A stretch of DNA of 64,000 nucleotides, from positions 164,875 to 228,874 of the forward strand of contig NZ_JAJUBC010000006.1 of assembly GCF_028683095.1 (NCBI RefSeq). Direction: 5' to 3'. The notes under the pieces are model-generated. The model saw nothing but the letters and a program-made list of their open reading frames with translations, had not been told where the DNA came from and did not search any database. The number at the start of each line of letters is the position of its first letter. The first letter of the stretch is position 1. This document shows, one piece after another, positions 18,909-27,378 of the stretch. This DNA is from Enterovibrio gelatinilyticus. Lineage in GTDB: Bacteria; Pseudomonadota; Gammaproteobacteria; Enterobacterales; Vibrionaceae. The position numbers were made by a program, and so were the translations under genes.

Positions 18909-21077
18909 ATGAAAAAGACATTTTGCTTAATACTTATGATATTTAGCTCTAAGATTATCGCACTTCCAACAGAATACAGTGCACTTGTTTTTGAAGATTT
19001 CACGTCCCCTCACTCCTCTAGTGATGGGCCTATTGCCATAGGAAAAGATGCCTATTTCAATGGTTATAGTATCATGCATGGCTACAATGAATTTCCTCCA
19101 GAAGATAATTCATTGATTGTTGGTGGTGACCTGTCTTACCAATCCGGGCGCGTATATAAAGGTAGCATCATCGTTGGTGGTGATATTTCGCAAGTATCGC
19201 AAACCATATACTCAGGCCTCGACGCTGGCAGTTCGATTTCTGGTTCAGCAGTACTCCCAATCGACTTTAATCAACTAAAAGATGCTCATCGCGCCCTGTC
19301 ATTAGACCTGAGCGAGAAAGAGAATGTTGGTACGGTGGCTTATCAATGGGGAGGTATATACCTGGAGGGTGACTGCAGCAGTGATTTCCAAGTTTTCAAT
19401 CTTAACGGAACTCAACTTGAAAAAGCCCATACTCTCGCCCTTGAATGCGTTCCCGAAACCGCGACTGTGCTAGTAAACATTAGTGGAAACAAGCAAAATT
19501 TCGCACCGCTAAGTAATATCAGTCTCAGTGACTTCGCTCTTACCAGACAGCAAACCATCTTCAATTTGTACGAAGCAACCTCGTTAAACATTTCTGGGGT
19601 TGCTTTGGAAGGTATGGTCTTAGCACCAAAAGCAGACATAACTGCTCCGTCCGGTTCGTCCAATGTTGGAATTATAGCGAATAGTTGGAAGGGATCTATG
19701 TCTCTAGGCTACCTGCCGTTTAACGGTAACCTTCCAAGCAAAGAACCAAACCCGATAAACGCCGAGTTGAAGTGGCACTGGCAAAACAGCACTTTTAAAC
19801 CAGAATACGACCAAGTAATGGGGACACCTCTGGTCGCACAACTGAATGATGATAATACCGACGGTAAAATCGATAGCTCTGATATCGCTGATGTCATCGT
19901 GGTTACTTTCGCAGGAAGTCAATACACCAAGCCTGGCATAGTACGAGCGCTTAGTGGAATCGATGGTAAAGAACTTTGGGACTACGAAAACGGTCCGATA
20001 TACTCTGACCCCCGATTTACACCCGCGTTGGCAGATTTAGACAGCGATGGTTATGTTGATATCGTGGTTTCTGACAAGTCTGTAAATGAAATCCGCGTTG
20101 TTAGTAACGATGGAAACACTAAAAAAATCTTTCCCAAAATTGATAACAAAGTTGGAAATGTAAGCATTGCTGATCTTGATGGAGATGGTGTTGCTGAGAT
20201 CCTAACGGGTACGTCCGTTTACAATTATTCTTCTGGCTTACTTTACACTCTTGATAGCTGGAAAGCCGACTATTCAGTATTTGATGCAGATGGCGACAAA
20301 ATTCTAAACTTTGTTGCAAATGGCATCCTCTATGATGCATCAGGTAACGAAATCTGGTCATACGAAGGTCATGATGCCGCATGGTTCTCTGTTGTGGCTA
20401 ACCTCGACCAAGATGCAGAGCCAGAAATAATCGTCTCCATACCAGGTACGTTTGCGACTTATCAGACGTTAGCACTGTTAGATCACGACGGATCTGTTAA
20501 ATGGGAAAAACGGAACATATCGTCTAATGGTGGTGGTGCACAGACTATCGGAGCTTTTCTTACTTCAGGTAAACCTGGAATAGCTTACTCAGGATATGAA
20601 AAGTTGGTGATGCTAAATGCGGCAGGCGATCTCATATGGGAAATTGGCATTGATGATTCAGGTAGCGGGAAGGTTGGTGTAACTGCTTTCGATTTCAACG
20701 GAGATGGTCGTGATGAAGTTATCTATCAAGATCATAACCAAGTAGGCATTTTAGATTCACTAACTGGAAAAATATTGTTTGAAACAGCTAACTCCACCAG
20801 TACGCTTTGGGAATATCCTATTGTTGCCGATCTAGAAGGTGACAATAACGCCGAATTGATCTTCGTAGCAAATGACTTTAGTTCCAAATGGAACACCCAT
20901 AAAGGTGTTAGAGTGTTTGGTGCCACCTCAGATGACCTCCCTTGGAAGGGAGCTACTCGCATATGGAACCAACATTCTTATCATCAAACTAACATTGAAC
21001 AAGATGGTTCTTTACCACAGCAAGCACTTAATAGTTGGGAAGTAAATAATTCCTATCGAAATAGCACATTAAAATAG
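18909..21077 (+). CDS. Secreted choice-of-anchor-A / FG-GAP (VCBS-type) repeat protein
   Basis: A 722-residue exported protein. The signal peptide is about 18 residues (MKKTFCLILMIFSSKIIA). Residues about 20-260 match the choice-of-anchor A domain (YSALVFEDFTSPHSSSDGP, IAIGKDAYFNGYS, a SLIVGGDLSY beta-helix-like section). Residues about 290-690 form FG-GAP propeller blades, with calcium-binding loops such as DLDSDGYVDIVV, DLDGDGVAEILT, NLDQDAEPEII, DFNGDGRDEVIY. The C-terminus (IWNQHSYHQTNIEQDGS) then simply stops: no PEP-CTERM, GlyGly-CTERM or LPXTG tail is visible. The reading frame is open to 18609, but I choose the ATG before the signal peptide. A matrix adhesin or surface-attachment role is inferred from its place in the locus. 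Confidence 0.82.
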   Translation: MKKTFCLILMIFSSKIIALPTEYSALVFEDFTSPHSSSDGPIAIGKDAYFNGYSIMHGYNEFPPEDNSLIVGGDLSYQSGRVYKGSIIVGGDISQVSQTIYSGLDAGSSISGSAVLPIDFNQLKDAHRALSLDLSEKENVGTVAYQWGGIYLEGDCSSDFQVFNLNGTQLEKAHTLALECVPETATVLVNISGNKQNFAPLSNISLSDFALTRQQTIFNLYEATSLNISGVALEGMVLAPKADITAPSGSSNVGIIANSWKGSMSLGYLPFNGNLPSKEPNPINAELKWHWQNSTFKPEYDQVMGTPLVAQLNDDNTDGKIDSSDIADVIVVTFAGSQYTKPGIVRALSGIDGKELWDYENGPIYSDPRFTPALADLDSDGYVDIVVSDKSVNEIRVVSNDGNTKKIFPKIDNKVGNVSIADLDGDGVAEILTGTSVYNYSSGLLYTLDSWKADYSVFDADGDKILNFVANGILYDASGNEIWSYEGHDAAWFSVVANLDQDAEPEIIVSIPGTFATYQTLALLDHDGSVKWEKRNISSNGGGAQTIGAFLTSGKPGIAYSGYEKLVMLNAAGDLIWEIGIDDSGSGKVGVTAFDFNGDGRDEVIYQDHNQVGILDSLTGKILFETANSTSTLWEYPIVADLEGDNNAELIFVANDFSSKWNTHKGVRVFGATSDDLPWKGATRIWNQHSYHQTNIEQDGSLPQQALNSWEVNNSYRNSTLK

Positions 21078-21097
21078 CCGTTAATTTTAATATACCA

Positions 21098-21117
21098 AAG
21101 GCGGTTCATTCCGCCTT
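21098..21117 (+). terminator. Terminator-like hairpin after the FG-GAP protein gene
   Basis: AAGGCGG and CCGCCTT form a 7-bp GC-rich stem with a 6-base loop, 20 bases after the stop. The following CCTTGG is a poor T run, so termination would be partial. Confidence 0.5.
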
Positions 21118-21130
21118 CCTTGGATATAAC

Positions 21131-22180
21131 ATGCACTTAAATTCATTTACTTATTTTAGAGTTATCGCGATTGTATTCATTGTTGCAGCTCATTTGTATA
21201 ATGCCGCTGGGATTCAGTTTGACAACTTCGGCAGTGTTTTTTTTCGAAATTTAGTAGCAGGCGGAACTTCCCTATTCGTTTTCATATCTGGCTTTTTGTT
21301 TTTTCACGTATTTTGCCGAAATTATAATTTCAAGAAATTTTACAGCAACAAGATAAAATACGTTTTTTTTCCATATGTCATTCTTGGCTTTATCCCACTT
21401 GTTTATCATGTTCTTAGTTTTAAGCAAGACTGGGGTGGTTTTTTTTACCCACAAGGTGATGGTTTGATCAACTTTTATATCATTCCAGCATTAAAATACT
21501 ATGCAACAGGCCGGTTTATGGCAGCATATTGGTATATCCCATTTGCTATGGTGCTATTCTCCATGGCTCCACTGCATCGAAAGTTTGCATACCTTAATGT
21601 CGTTACTCAAATTTTTATTATTACAGCCTTGACTATTGTGGCTATATTTATTCACCGACCAATTGATAATATATCTATAATTCAACACTTAGTATATTAC
21701 ACACCTGTTTATTTGACTGGGATATTTTGCTCTGTTCACTATGAGAAATGCACTAAAGCATTAAATAGAATAGAGCCACAATTATTTATTTCTGTTCTTC
21801 TTTTAGCTTTCATACAAACCATTTCTGGTCACAGCGGAAATTATCATAAATCTGCCATGGTGCTTTCCGGAATAGATCTCATCTACATACAGAAACTGTT
21901 ACTTTGCTTATTTCTTATGACATATCTGAAGAGATATGACAACATTAACAGCAAAGCTGTCACTTTAATCGCATCAACCAGCTTTTCAATCTATTTTTTA
22001 CATATTTACTTTGCATGGGCGTTGGGCATGTTAAATAAAAAAACAGATCTTGGATTTGACAATGGAAGTTGGCTTACATATTCCATTCTTTTGTTCTCGA
22101 TAATGGTTTGTTGTATTGCCATTGCCATTCTCATAAAAAAATTAGCCCCGAAATATAGCCGATATATAACTGGCTATTAA
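21131..22180 (+). CDS. Acyltransferase 3 family membrane protein (polysaccharide O-acylation)
   Basis: A 349-residue integral membrane protein with about 10 helices. It starts with the family motif FRVIAIVFIVAAHLYNAAG, containing the conserved Arg and His, and then GTSLFVFISGFLFF. Acyltransferase-3 proteins such as OafA and WecH move acyl groups, usually acetyl, onto surface sugars across the inner membrane. Here it probably decorates the polymer. It has no C-terminal SGNH domain. It starts 53 bases after the FG-GAP protein gene, beyond a hairpin. Confidence 0.88.
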   Translation: MHLNSFTYFRVIAIVFIVAAHLYNAAGIQFDNFGSVFFRNLVAGGTSLFVFISGFLFFHVFCRNYNFKKFYSNKIKYVFFPYVILGFIPLVYHVLSFKQDWGGFFYPQGDGLINFYIIPALKYYATGRFMAAYWYIPFAMVLFSMAPLHRKFAYLNVVTQIFIITALTIVAIFIHRPIDNISIIQHLVYYTPVYLTGIFCSVHYEKCTKALNRIEPQLFISVLLLAFIQTISGHSGNYHKSAMVLSGIDLIYIQKLLLCLFLMTYLKRYDNINSKAVTLIASTSFSIYFLHIYFAWALGMLNKKTDLGFDNGSWLTYSILLFSIMVCCIAIAILIKKLAPKYSRYITGY

Positions 22181-22187
22181 CACACCA

Positions 22188-22210
22188 CCTTATCCCTTGT
22201 TTCGATAAGG
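22188..22210 (+). terminator. Weak terminator-like hairpin after the acyltransferase gene
   Basis: CCTTATC and GATAAGG form a 7-bp stem with a 9-base loop directly after the stop, followed by a pyrimidine-rich but interrupted stretch. Confidence 0.4.
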
Positions 22211-22267
22211 GCTTACTTCTTCCTTAAAGTGATTACTACTCCTTCACATGAAGATATACTATATTTT

Positions 22268-22900
22268 ATGAAACCTAACTTTTTAAACATTGCATTCATA
22301 TTTCTGTCCCTATTTTTATTGTATTCAAGCTATACTGCGTTTCATAGTGCACTTACAACGAGTGCTATCACGTCAAGGCTCAACTATTTTTCCAATAATC
22401 CCAATCCAGTTTTACGACCCAATGACGTAAAGTTAGGTAATTTTAACCCGAATGGTTCAAAAACTACTGCGTCCAGTGTAAATAACTTTGTCTTGCTCAA
22501 CCAATGGCTGTCCTACATAAATGATGACATGAAAAATTCTCTAGATTTTGTCGCATTGTTAACGTCAAGCACACATATCAGACCCACTTGGTCAAATACA
22601 TATGTAGAATTGGTCAAGCTTGCAGAAACTCCGACGGATGCAGAAAGACTTCGCTCTTTCGCATCTCTCTTTGGGCCTTTTTCACTATCAAGCCATCTTA
22701 TGTTGATTGACAGAGCCTTTTCTAATTGGGAATCCATGCAGTTGGAAAATAGAGTTGATGCCTCTCGGCAGCTCATTTCTCTAGCAAACGGTTGGCGATA
22801 TCGTAACGCGCTAAACACCATGATCACATACTCAGAAGGCAAACAACGCATGTGCAACCTGTTGGCGTTTAATAGGATTAAGGTGCAAGCTTGTGGCTAA
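22268..22900 (+). CDS. Unknown membrane-anchored protein before the VanZ-like gene (VpsP-like position)
   Basis: 210 residues from the chosen ATG. One hydrophobic N-terminal helix (FLNIAFIFLSLFLLYSSY) is followed by a helical, probably periplasmic, domain. No catalytic motif is recognisable. A GTG at 22229 in the same frame would add 13 residues; I prefer the ATG because the membrane segment then sits at the usual distance from the N-terminus, though neither start has a strong ribosome-binding site. It overlaps the VanZ-like gene by 8 bases. In V. cholerae the vps-II cluster ends with two small genes, vpsP and vpsQ; this pair may be the counterpart, an inference from order only. Confidence 0.65.
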   Translation: MKPNFLNIAFIFLSLFLLYSSYTAFHSALTTSAITSRLNYFSNNPNPVLRPNDVKLGNFNPNGSKTTASSVNNFVLLNQWLSYINDDMKNSLDFVALLTSSTHIRPTWSNTYVELVKLAETPTDAERLRSFASLFGPFSLSSHLMLIDRAFSNWESMQLENRVDASRQLISLANGWRYRNALNTMITYSEGKQRMCNLLAFNRIKVQACG

Positions 22901-23288
22901 TGTTTCTAAAGTCCCTTTGTCCATACTCGTCGTTTTCGTGGTTATTTTTGGCAGTGCCTCGGTTCTAAAATCTGCAGATATTTTGGGAGACCAAGTCCGA
23001 GAAGCTGAAATCATGATAGGTGGTGCTATCTATCTCCATCTTTGTGGTTCTTTTTTCTTAGGCATACTTTGCCGACTTACATCTAAAAGTAACCGTTGTT
23101 TTGGATTGCCACTTCCTACCCTTTTCGTTTTGATGCTGCTCGTCGCAGATGAGTCATTACAGTCACTCATTCCTTCACGTCAGTTCTCGTGGCTAGATAT
23201 GACCGTTAACGTTTTTGGTTTGCTTTCTGGTACATTTTTTTGCAGCGCAATTGCGACGGTTCATTCAAAAACAAAAGCGTTTCGCTGA
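22893..23288 (+). CDS. VanZ-like membrane protein
   Basis: 131 residues with about four hydrophobic helices. The VanZ signature is visible in its second half: DESLQSLIPSRQFSWLDMTV followed by NVFGLLSG. The role of VanZ-like proteins in polysaccharide loci is unknown. The GTG start overlaps the upstream gene by 8 bases, so the two are probably co-translated and may act together. It may correspond to VpsQ by position. Confidence 0.82.
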   Translation: MANVSKVPLSILVVFVVIFGSASVLKSADILGDQVREAEIMIGGAIYLHLCGSFFLGILCRLTSKSNRCFGLPLPTLFVLMLLVADESLQSLIPSRQFSWLDMTVNVFGLLSGTFFCSAIATVHSKTKAFR

Positions 23289-23384
23289 TTGCGTTTTTCT
23301 AGTATCGCCATACCCACTTTTTATCATCTTAACTTTGATATAGTCTTTAAATCAGACTCTTGAAACCACTTTCAAGGAATAATC

Positions 23385-23846
23385 ATGAAAATTACAACCA
23401 CCATTTTTGGTGTGACAACCTTAGCCTTGTCTTCGATGGCATTTGCATTCGAAAGTGACGAACAACGTGACGCTATCGTGTCGCAACTTGGTGATGTTCC
23501 GACTGAGGAAACTTACCAAAGCGTCTTGTTTGAGAATGCAGAGCTTGCTGTCGAAATTTTAACGCTTTTGTTGGACATTGAAGGGGTCGACCCTCAGTTG
23601 GCAGTTCAAGCAGCAATGACAGCGGCGCCGGATAGCGCATTGGAAATCGCGCAAGTTGCACGTGATGCAGGAGTTGCAAGCGAAAACATTACGACTGCCG
23701 CTCTGTTGGCAGGGGTCGATCCGACTCAAATCGCAGAAGCGACCGCTGCAGGTATACAAACTGCTGCAGTCGGCCCTGCTCCCCCTTCTGCTCCGGCAGT
23801 GGGTGGCCAAGGTGGCGGTGGTGAGAATGTCATCTCACCAAATTAA
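23385..23846 (+). CDS. Small secreted Ala-rich protein with Gly-rich tail, unknown function
   Basis: The precursor has 153 residues with a clear signal peptide of about 21 residues (TTLALSSMAFA). The mature protein is acidic and helical, with loosely repeated Ala-rich segments (LAVQAAMTAAPDSALEIA, then ITTAALLAGVDPTQIAEATA). It ends in a Pro/Gly-rich tail (APPSAPAVGGQGGGGE) and NVISPN. AAGGA lies before the ATG, and a strong terminator follows, so it ends a transcription segment. I do not recognise a named family. Possibilities are a matrix structural protein, an export accessory, or a substrate of an unknown C-terminal processing step. Confidence 0.75.
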   Translation: MKITTTIFGVTTLALSSMAFAFESDEQRDAIVSQLGDVPTEETYQSVLFENAELAVEILTLLLDIEGVDPQLAVQAAMTAAPDSALEIAQVARDAGVASENITTAALLAGVDPTQIAEATAAGIQTAAVGPAPPSAPAVGGQGGGGENVISPN

Positions 23847-23872
23847 CCGATATGCTCTCGGTATTTGTTTTT

Positions 23873-23900
23873 AAAGCCCATCACTTGTTGGGCTTTTTTT
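23873..23900 (+). terminator. Rho-independent terminator
   Basis: The stem AAAGCCCA/TGGGCTTT with an 8-base loop is followed by a T run. It lies between the small secreted protein gene and the ligase-like gene and separates the last two genes from the rest unless antiterminated. Confidence 0.88.
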
Positions 23901-23924
23901 GTATTCGCATTCTGAGCGATTTGT

Positions 23925-25352
23925 ATGGCAACGTTTGAAAAACTCTCTTTCTACTCCCTTCTTGCACTTATAGTTTGGTTGCCAATTCCGCTTGGTAGCA
24001 ACAGGGACTGGGCTTGGTCTATAGCCGAAATATGGATAGCACTTCAATCGATAATGCTGATTATCGCTTATCGTGGAAACCTACCTTTTGAACCACTAAA
24101 GCAATACAAAACACTGCTTTTCGGTCTCATGACATTTCAACTGTGGGTGTTTGTTCAAACACTACCAATACACTGGGAATGGTTATCGATCCTTTCAAGC
24201 AAAAGCGCTGAAATATACCAGCTTGTCGGTGCGCCAGAAGGGTTTATTTCCTTAGATTCGCGAATGACGTTAGCTTCGCTATTTAAAGGCATTGCCTACA
24301 CCATGCTGGTTTTTAATGCCATTTTTCTCGTTAATTCGAGCAAGCGACTTAAGCAAGTGGTGTTGATAATCGTGATAAGCGGCACTCTGCAAGCTTTCTA
24401 TGCAGCAATGGTGGTCCTGCTTGATATTACAGAAAGTCCAGTATTTGGCTTTACCGAGAAAGGGATTGCAACAGGCTCATTTGTCTATAAAAACCACTTA
24501 GCCAATTATCTCATGATGGCATTATGTATGGGCTTAGGTTTAATTGCTACTCAACTACACACTAGTCCTTCTGACTCGCGCTTTGTCTTCATAAAACGGC
24601 TATTAGAAGGTATTTTAAGCCGGAAAATGTACATACGTTTGTGTCTCGTTATCATGGTTATCGCGCTCGTCATGACACGCTCTCGCATGGGAAATACGGC
24701 TTTTTTCGCAGCGACCGCTATCGGTGGGATCATCGCGCTTGTTTTTTATAAGAACAAACCTCGCGCGTTAACCGCTTTGGTTGGCAGTGTTATTGCGATA
24801 GACACTATCGTTGTTGGCGCGTTGTTTGGTCTAGAGAATGTCAAACAACGTCTCGTCGAAACCTCTCTCGGTGCGGAGTCTCGAGACCAAGTCGTCATTT
24901 GGTCGCTTGATATTATTAAGGACTTCCCTTTCACAGGGACGGGCATGGCAAGCTTTTATACAATTTTTCCGATGTATTCAAAAGCAGACATTGGATTCTA
25001 CGACCACGCGCATAATGACTATATTCAATTTATGGTTGAAGCGGGTATTCCGGCGACACTTCTGCTAGGTATTGTCGTGCTTTACGCTTTATGGCGTGCC
25101 TTTTCAACAATCAGAACACGACACAGTAAAACAATGAAAGGGATCGCACTAGGTTGCATCATGTCTATCATAGGGATGCTTATCCACATTAGTGTCGATT
25201 TTAATCTTCAGCCCATGGCCAACGCGCTGACATTTATATTGATTCTGTTCCTCGCCAACGCGAGTGCGGTCTTACCGGCAACAGGTAAATTGGTAACAAT
25301 AGGTTCATCTCAACGCAGCAAACACTATGTCGAGAGCACTGAGCATGTTTGA
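23925..25352 (+). CDS. O-antigen ligase/polymerase family membrane protein
   Basis: A 475-residue membrane protein with about 11-12 helices and a large periplasmic loop in the C-terminal half. The Wzy_C signature is visible: EGSRDQV-like ESRDQVVIWSLDIIKDFP, GTGMASFYTIFP, and DHAHNDYIQFMVEAGI, containing the conserved His. It could polymerise or ligate the polymer, or transfer it to another acceptor. A separate Wzy candidate is at 12529. It overlaps the phosphatase gene by 8 bases (from the chosen phosphatase start). Confidence 0.86.
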   Translation: MATFEKLSFYSLLALIVWLPIPLGSNRDWAWSIAEIWIALQSIMLIIAYRGNLPFEPLKQYKTLLFGLMTFQLWVFVQTLPIHWEWLSILSSKSAEIYQLVGAPEGFISLDSRMTLASLFKGIAYTMLVFNAIFLVNSSKRLKQVVLIIVISGTLQAFYAAMVVLLDITESPVFGFTEKGIATGSFVYKNHLANYLMMALCMGLGLIATQLHTSPSDSRFVFIKRLLEGILSRKMYIRLCLVIMVIALVMTRSRMGNTAFFAATAIGGIIALVFYKNKPRALTALVGSVIAIDTIVVGALFGLENVKQRLVETSLGAESRDQVVIWSLDIIKDFPFTGTGMASFYTIFPMYSKADIGFYDHAHNDYIQFMVEAGIPATLLLGIVVLYALWRAFSTIRTRHSKTMKGIALGCIMSIIGMLIHISVDFNLQPMANALTFILILFLANASAVLPATGKLVTIGSSQRSKHYVESTEHV

Positions 25353-25788
25353 TCGTATTCTCGTTGTTTGTACTGCTAACATCTGCCGATCACCGGTCGC
25401 AGAGGCACTGCTGAAAGCGAATCTACCTAATCACGTCATCGAATCAGCCGGTACCATGGTTGCGTCTAGCAATTTGTTGAATGCGAGAGCACACCAACAC
25501 TCTCAAGGAGTGTGTGCAGAGCATGGCTTTGACATCTCAGGGCATTCTGCTCGGCAACTCACTCCAGAATTATGCGGTCAGTTTGACTTAATCTTAGTGA
25601 TGTCACACGAACACGTCGATGAAGTCGCTCTGCTTTCTCCTGGATCAAGAGGCAAAACAATGCTTTTAGGGCAATGGATTGGTCAAGGTGATATAGACGA
25701 CCCCGTCCACCAGCCCAAAGCATCCTTCGATGTACTGTTTCACACCTTGGTTCGCGCAACTACTGCTTGGGTGAAAAAGCTAACTTAG
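25345..25788 (+). CDS. Low-molecular-weight protein tyrosine phosphatase (Wzb/VpsU type)
   Basis: A 147-residue cytoplasmic phosphatase. The active-site loop CTANICRSP fits CX5R (Cys9 and Arg15), and the general-acid Asp is in DIDDPVHQP (about residue 117). Family length is 140-150. An ATG six codons upstream is in frame, but the usual N-terminus is MFxxILVVC, so I start at 25345. It probably dephosphorylates the tyrosine tail of the Wzc-like kinase encoded at 5137-7365. It ends the locus and is followed by a terminator. Confidence 0.93.
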   Translation: MFDRILVVCTANICRSPVAEALLKANLPNHVIESAGTMVASSNLLNARAHQHSQGVCAEHGFDISGHSARQLTPELCGQFDLILVMSHEHVDEVALLSPGSRGKTMLLGQWIGQGDIDDPVHQPKASFDVLFHTLVRATTAWVKKLT

Positions 25789-25799
25789 CAGCAATAAAA

Positions 25800-25824
25800 A
25801 AACCGCCATAACGGCGGTTTTTTT
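25800..25824. terminator. Bidirectional terminator closing the polysaccharide locus
   Basis: The stem AAACCGCC/GGCGGTTT (8 bp, 5-base loop) is flanked by A-rich and T-rich runs, so it can act in both directions. Confidence 0.92.
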
Positions 25825-25852
25825 ATGTCTGAGAAATCTCAATGTCATTGGT

Positions 25853-25957
25853 GCTGAGACAAGGCGTCAAGCAAACGGATCTCTGGGAGCTTAGTTCACT
25901 AAGTGACCGGAGCCAGTGAGCTCAGCCAACGCAGTATCGGAGCCAAGGACGAAGAGA
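25853..25957. repeat. ERIC-like intergenic repeat
   Basis: The central part GGGAGCTTAGTTCACTAAGT, followed by GACCGGAGCCAGTGAG and then GCCAACGCAGT, reads along the ERIC consensus (…GGAGCTTACATAAGTAAGTGA…). It also keeps the central inverted repeat around CTTAG/CTAAG. The ERIC family is about 127 bp and is known from Enterobacteria and Vibrio. The outer left end is uncertain by about 20 bases. The right end touches the gsk stop codon. Confidence 0.75.
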
Positions 25958-27262
25958 TTAGCGTTCCCAGTAAGCCTCTTCTAACGAATCTTCCCTCTCA
26001 GGAAGACCACGCGATAAACGCGGGGAATGCTGTGCCAATACTTCATAGCTTACACGGTTAGCGTACTTACACACTTGCGAGAACGAGCTGTAAGTCAGGT
26101 ATTGGAAACTGTGCTTGCTAGAGTTTGGCACGTTATCACGGTGGTAACGGTTTGCTGACATATCGTGAAGCACGGCTGACAGTGCGCCATCACCAGCACC
26201 GTTGGTGTTTTTGATGCGCTCTGGGCCACCCATGTATGGGGCAATATGCGAATATACCTTGGACGGGGTGTCGCAATCTCTTTTCATCATTGGGCGGCTG
26301 AATTCGTACATGTTGAATTCTGCAATTGGGCCCGGTAACAATGGCAACGTTGTTTCACGCTTCGCACTGTCTTCGGTGTAACCCGCCATGTATAGACCAA
26401 TAGGTCCTGCGGTACAAAGCACCATGTCGACCCACTCAAGGGCTTTGTCTGCGGCAAGAAGCGGATCTGACTCACCCGTCAGTGCTTCTGCTTCTTCTTC
26501 ATTCATGGCGACCACTGATACGTGCTCTGCCAGGAATTCACGCCACCATTGTGGGTTATTCTGGATCACGTATTTTGTACCCATGGTCATAACCACTGGC
26601 ACGTCATATTTTTTCGCGTACTCGATCGCTTTCATCGTTGCTTCAGGCATAGGATCGCCCTCTTTACAACGTACTAGGTAAGCGGTCAGCACCAATGCGG
26701 AGGCGTTTTTGAAAATGTGTTCAGGAATAGATTCTGGCGACAGTTGGTTCATCAAGCCTTCGCTGATCGCAAAAGTTCGTTCACCTTCTTCGCTAATAAG
26801 GGCGTAGCAACGGCCGATTGGCCCTTGAACCGCTTGGAGGTAATTCAGATCCATACGGCTAGATGTATTACACAAATAGCGGTATGAATAGCTACCGATT
26901 GTAATATCGCGGCTCATCACACCAAGCAATATTGATTTATCATCGGCCAACGTCGAGTAGTTGTGCAGTGTGTTACCAATCGTACCCCCTGCAAACTCGT
27001 GGCTAATCATGTTGTTTTCTTTTAGTTCTTGATACAAGGCTTCGGCGCGCTTGTCATCAATCACTAATGAATGGCCTTTACTCAATTCATACTTAGCCAA
27101 AAACGCATCATCAACCTTAGCTTCGATATCAACTAGGGTCTGATCAATACCAATAACATGAGGGCGTTTTAGCTTACGTTGTTCACTCGCTTGGACAAGC
27201 AAGGGATCACGGGCATGTACAGGGAAATAATGCTTAGACTTACGTTGGCCTGGGAATTTCAT
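25958..27262 (-). CDS. gsk: Inosine-guanosine kinase
   Basis: Phosphorylates inosine and guanosine to IMP and GMP in purine salvage (PfkB/ribokinase family). It has 434 residues, the same length as E. coli Gsk and collinear with it, from MKFPGQRKSKHYFPV to PEREDSLEEAYWER. It includes FAGGTIGNT and the ribokinase anion-hole motif NTNGAGDGALSA with the catalytic Asp. The frame is open 15 codons farther upstream; the chosen ATG matches the E. coli N-terminus. It is the last gene of htpG-adk-hemH-gsk, with an ERIC-like repeat immediately after the stop. Confidence 0.97.
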   Translation of the reverse strand: MKFPGQRKSKHYFPVHARDPLLVQASEQRKLKRPHVIGIDQTLVDIEAKVDDAFLAKYELSKGHSLVIDDKRAEALYQELKENNMISHEFAGGTIGNTLHNYSTLADDKSILLGVMSRDITIGSYSYRYLCNTSSRMDLNYLQAVQGPIGRCYALISEEGERTFAISEGLMNQLSPESIPEHIFKNASALVLTAYLVRCKEGDPMPEATMKAIEYAKKYDVPVVMTMGTKYVIQNNPQWWREFLAEHVSVVAMNEEEAEALTGESDPLLAADKALEWVDMVLCTAGPIGLYMAGYTEDSAKRETTLPLLPGPIAEFNMYEFSRPMMKRDCDTPSKVYSHIAPYMGGPERIKNTNGAGDGALSAVLHDMSANRYHRDNVPNSSKHSFQYLTYSSFSQVCKYANRVSYEVLAQHSPRLSRGLPEREDSLEEAYWER

Positions 27263-27378
27263 GATTCGATGCGTCGTTGTTGGGGGCGAAAATGAGAATT
27301 CTATCACACAAATTTAAAGTGGGAACATCCAGCGTACAAATTGGTGCGATAGAAACTCAACAATCTCTCAATTGAACC

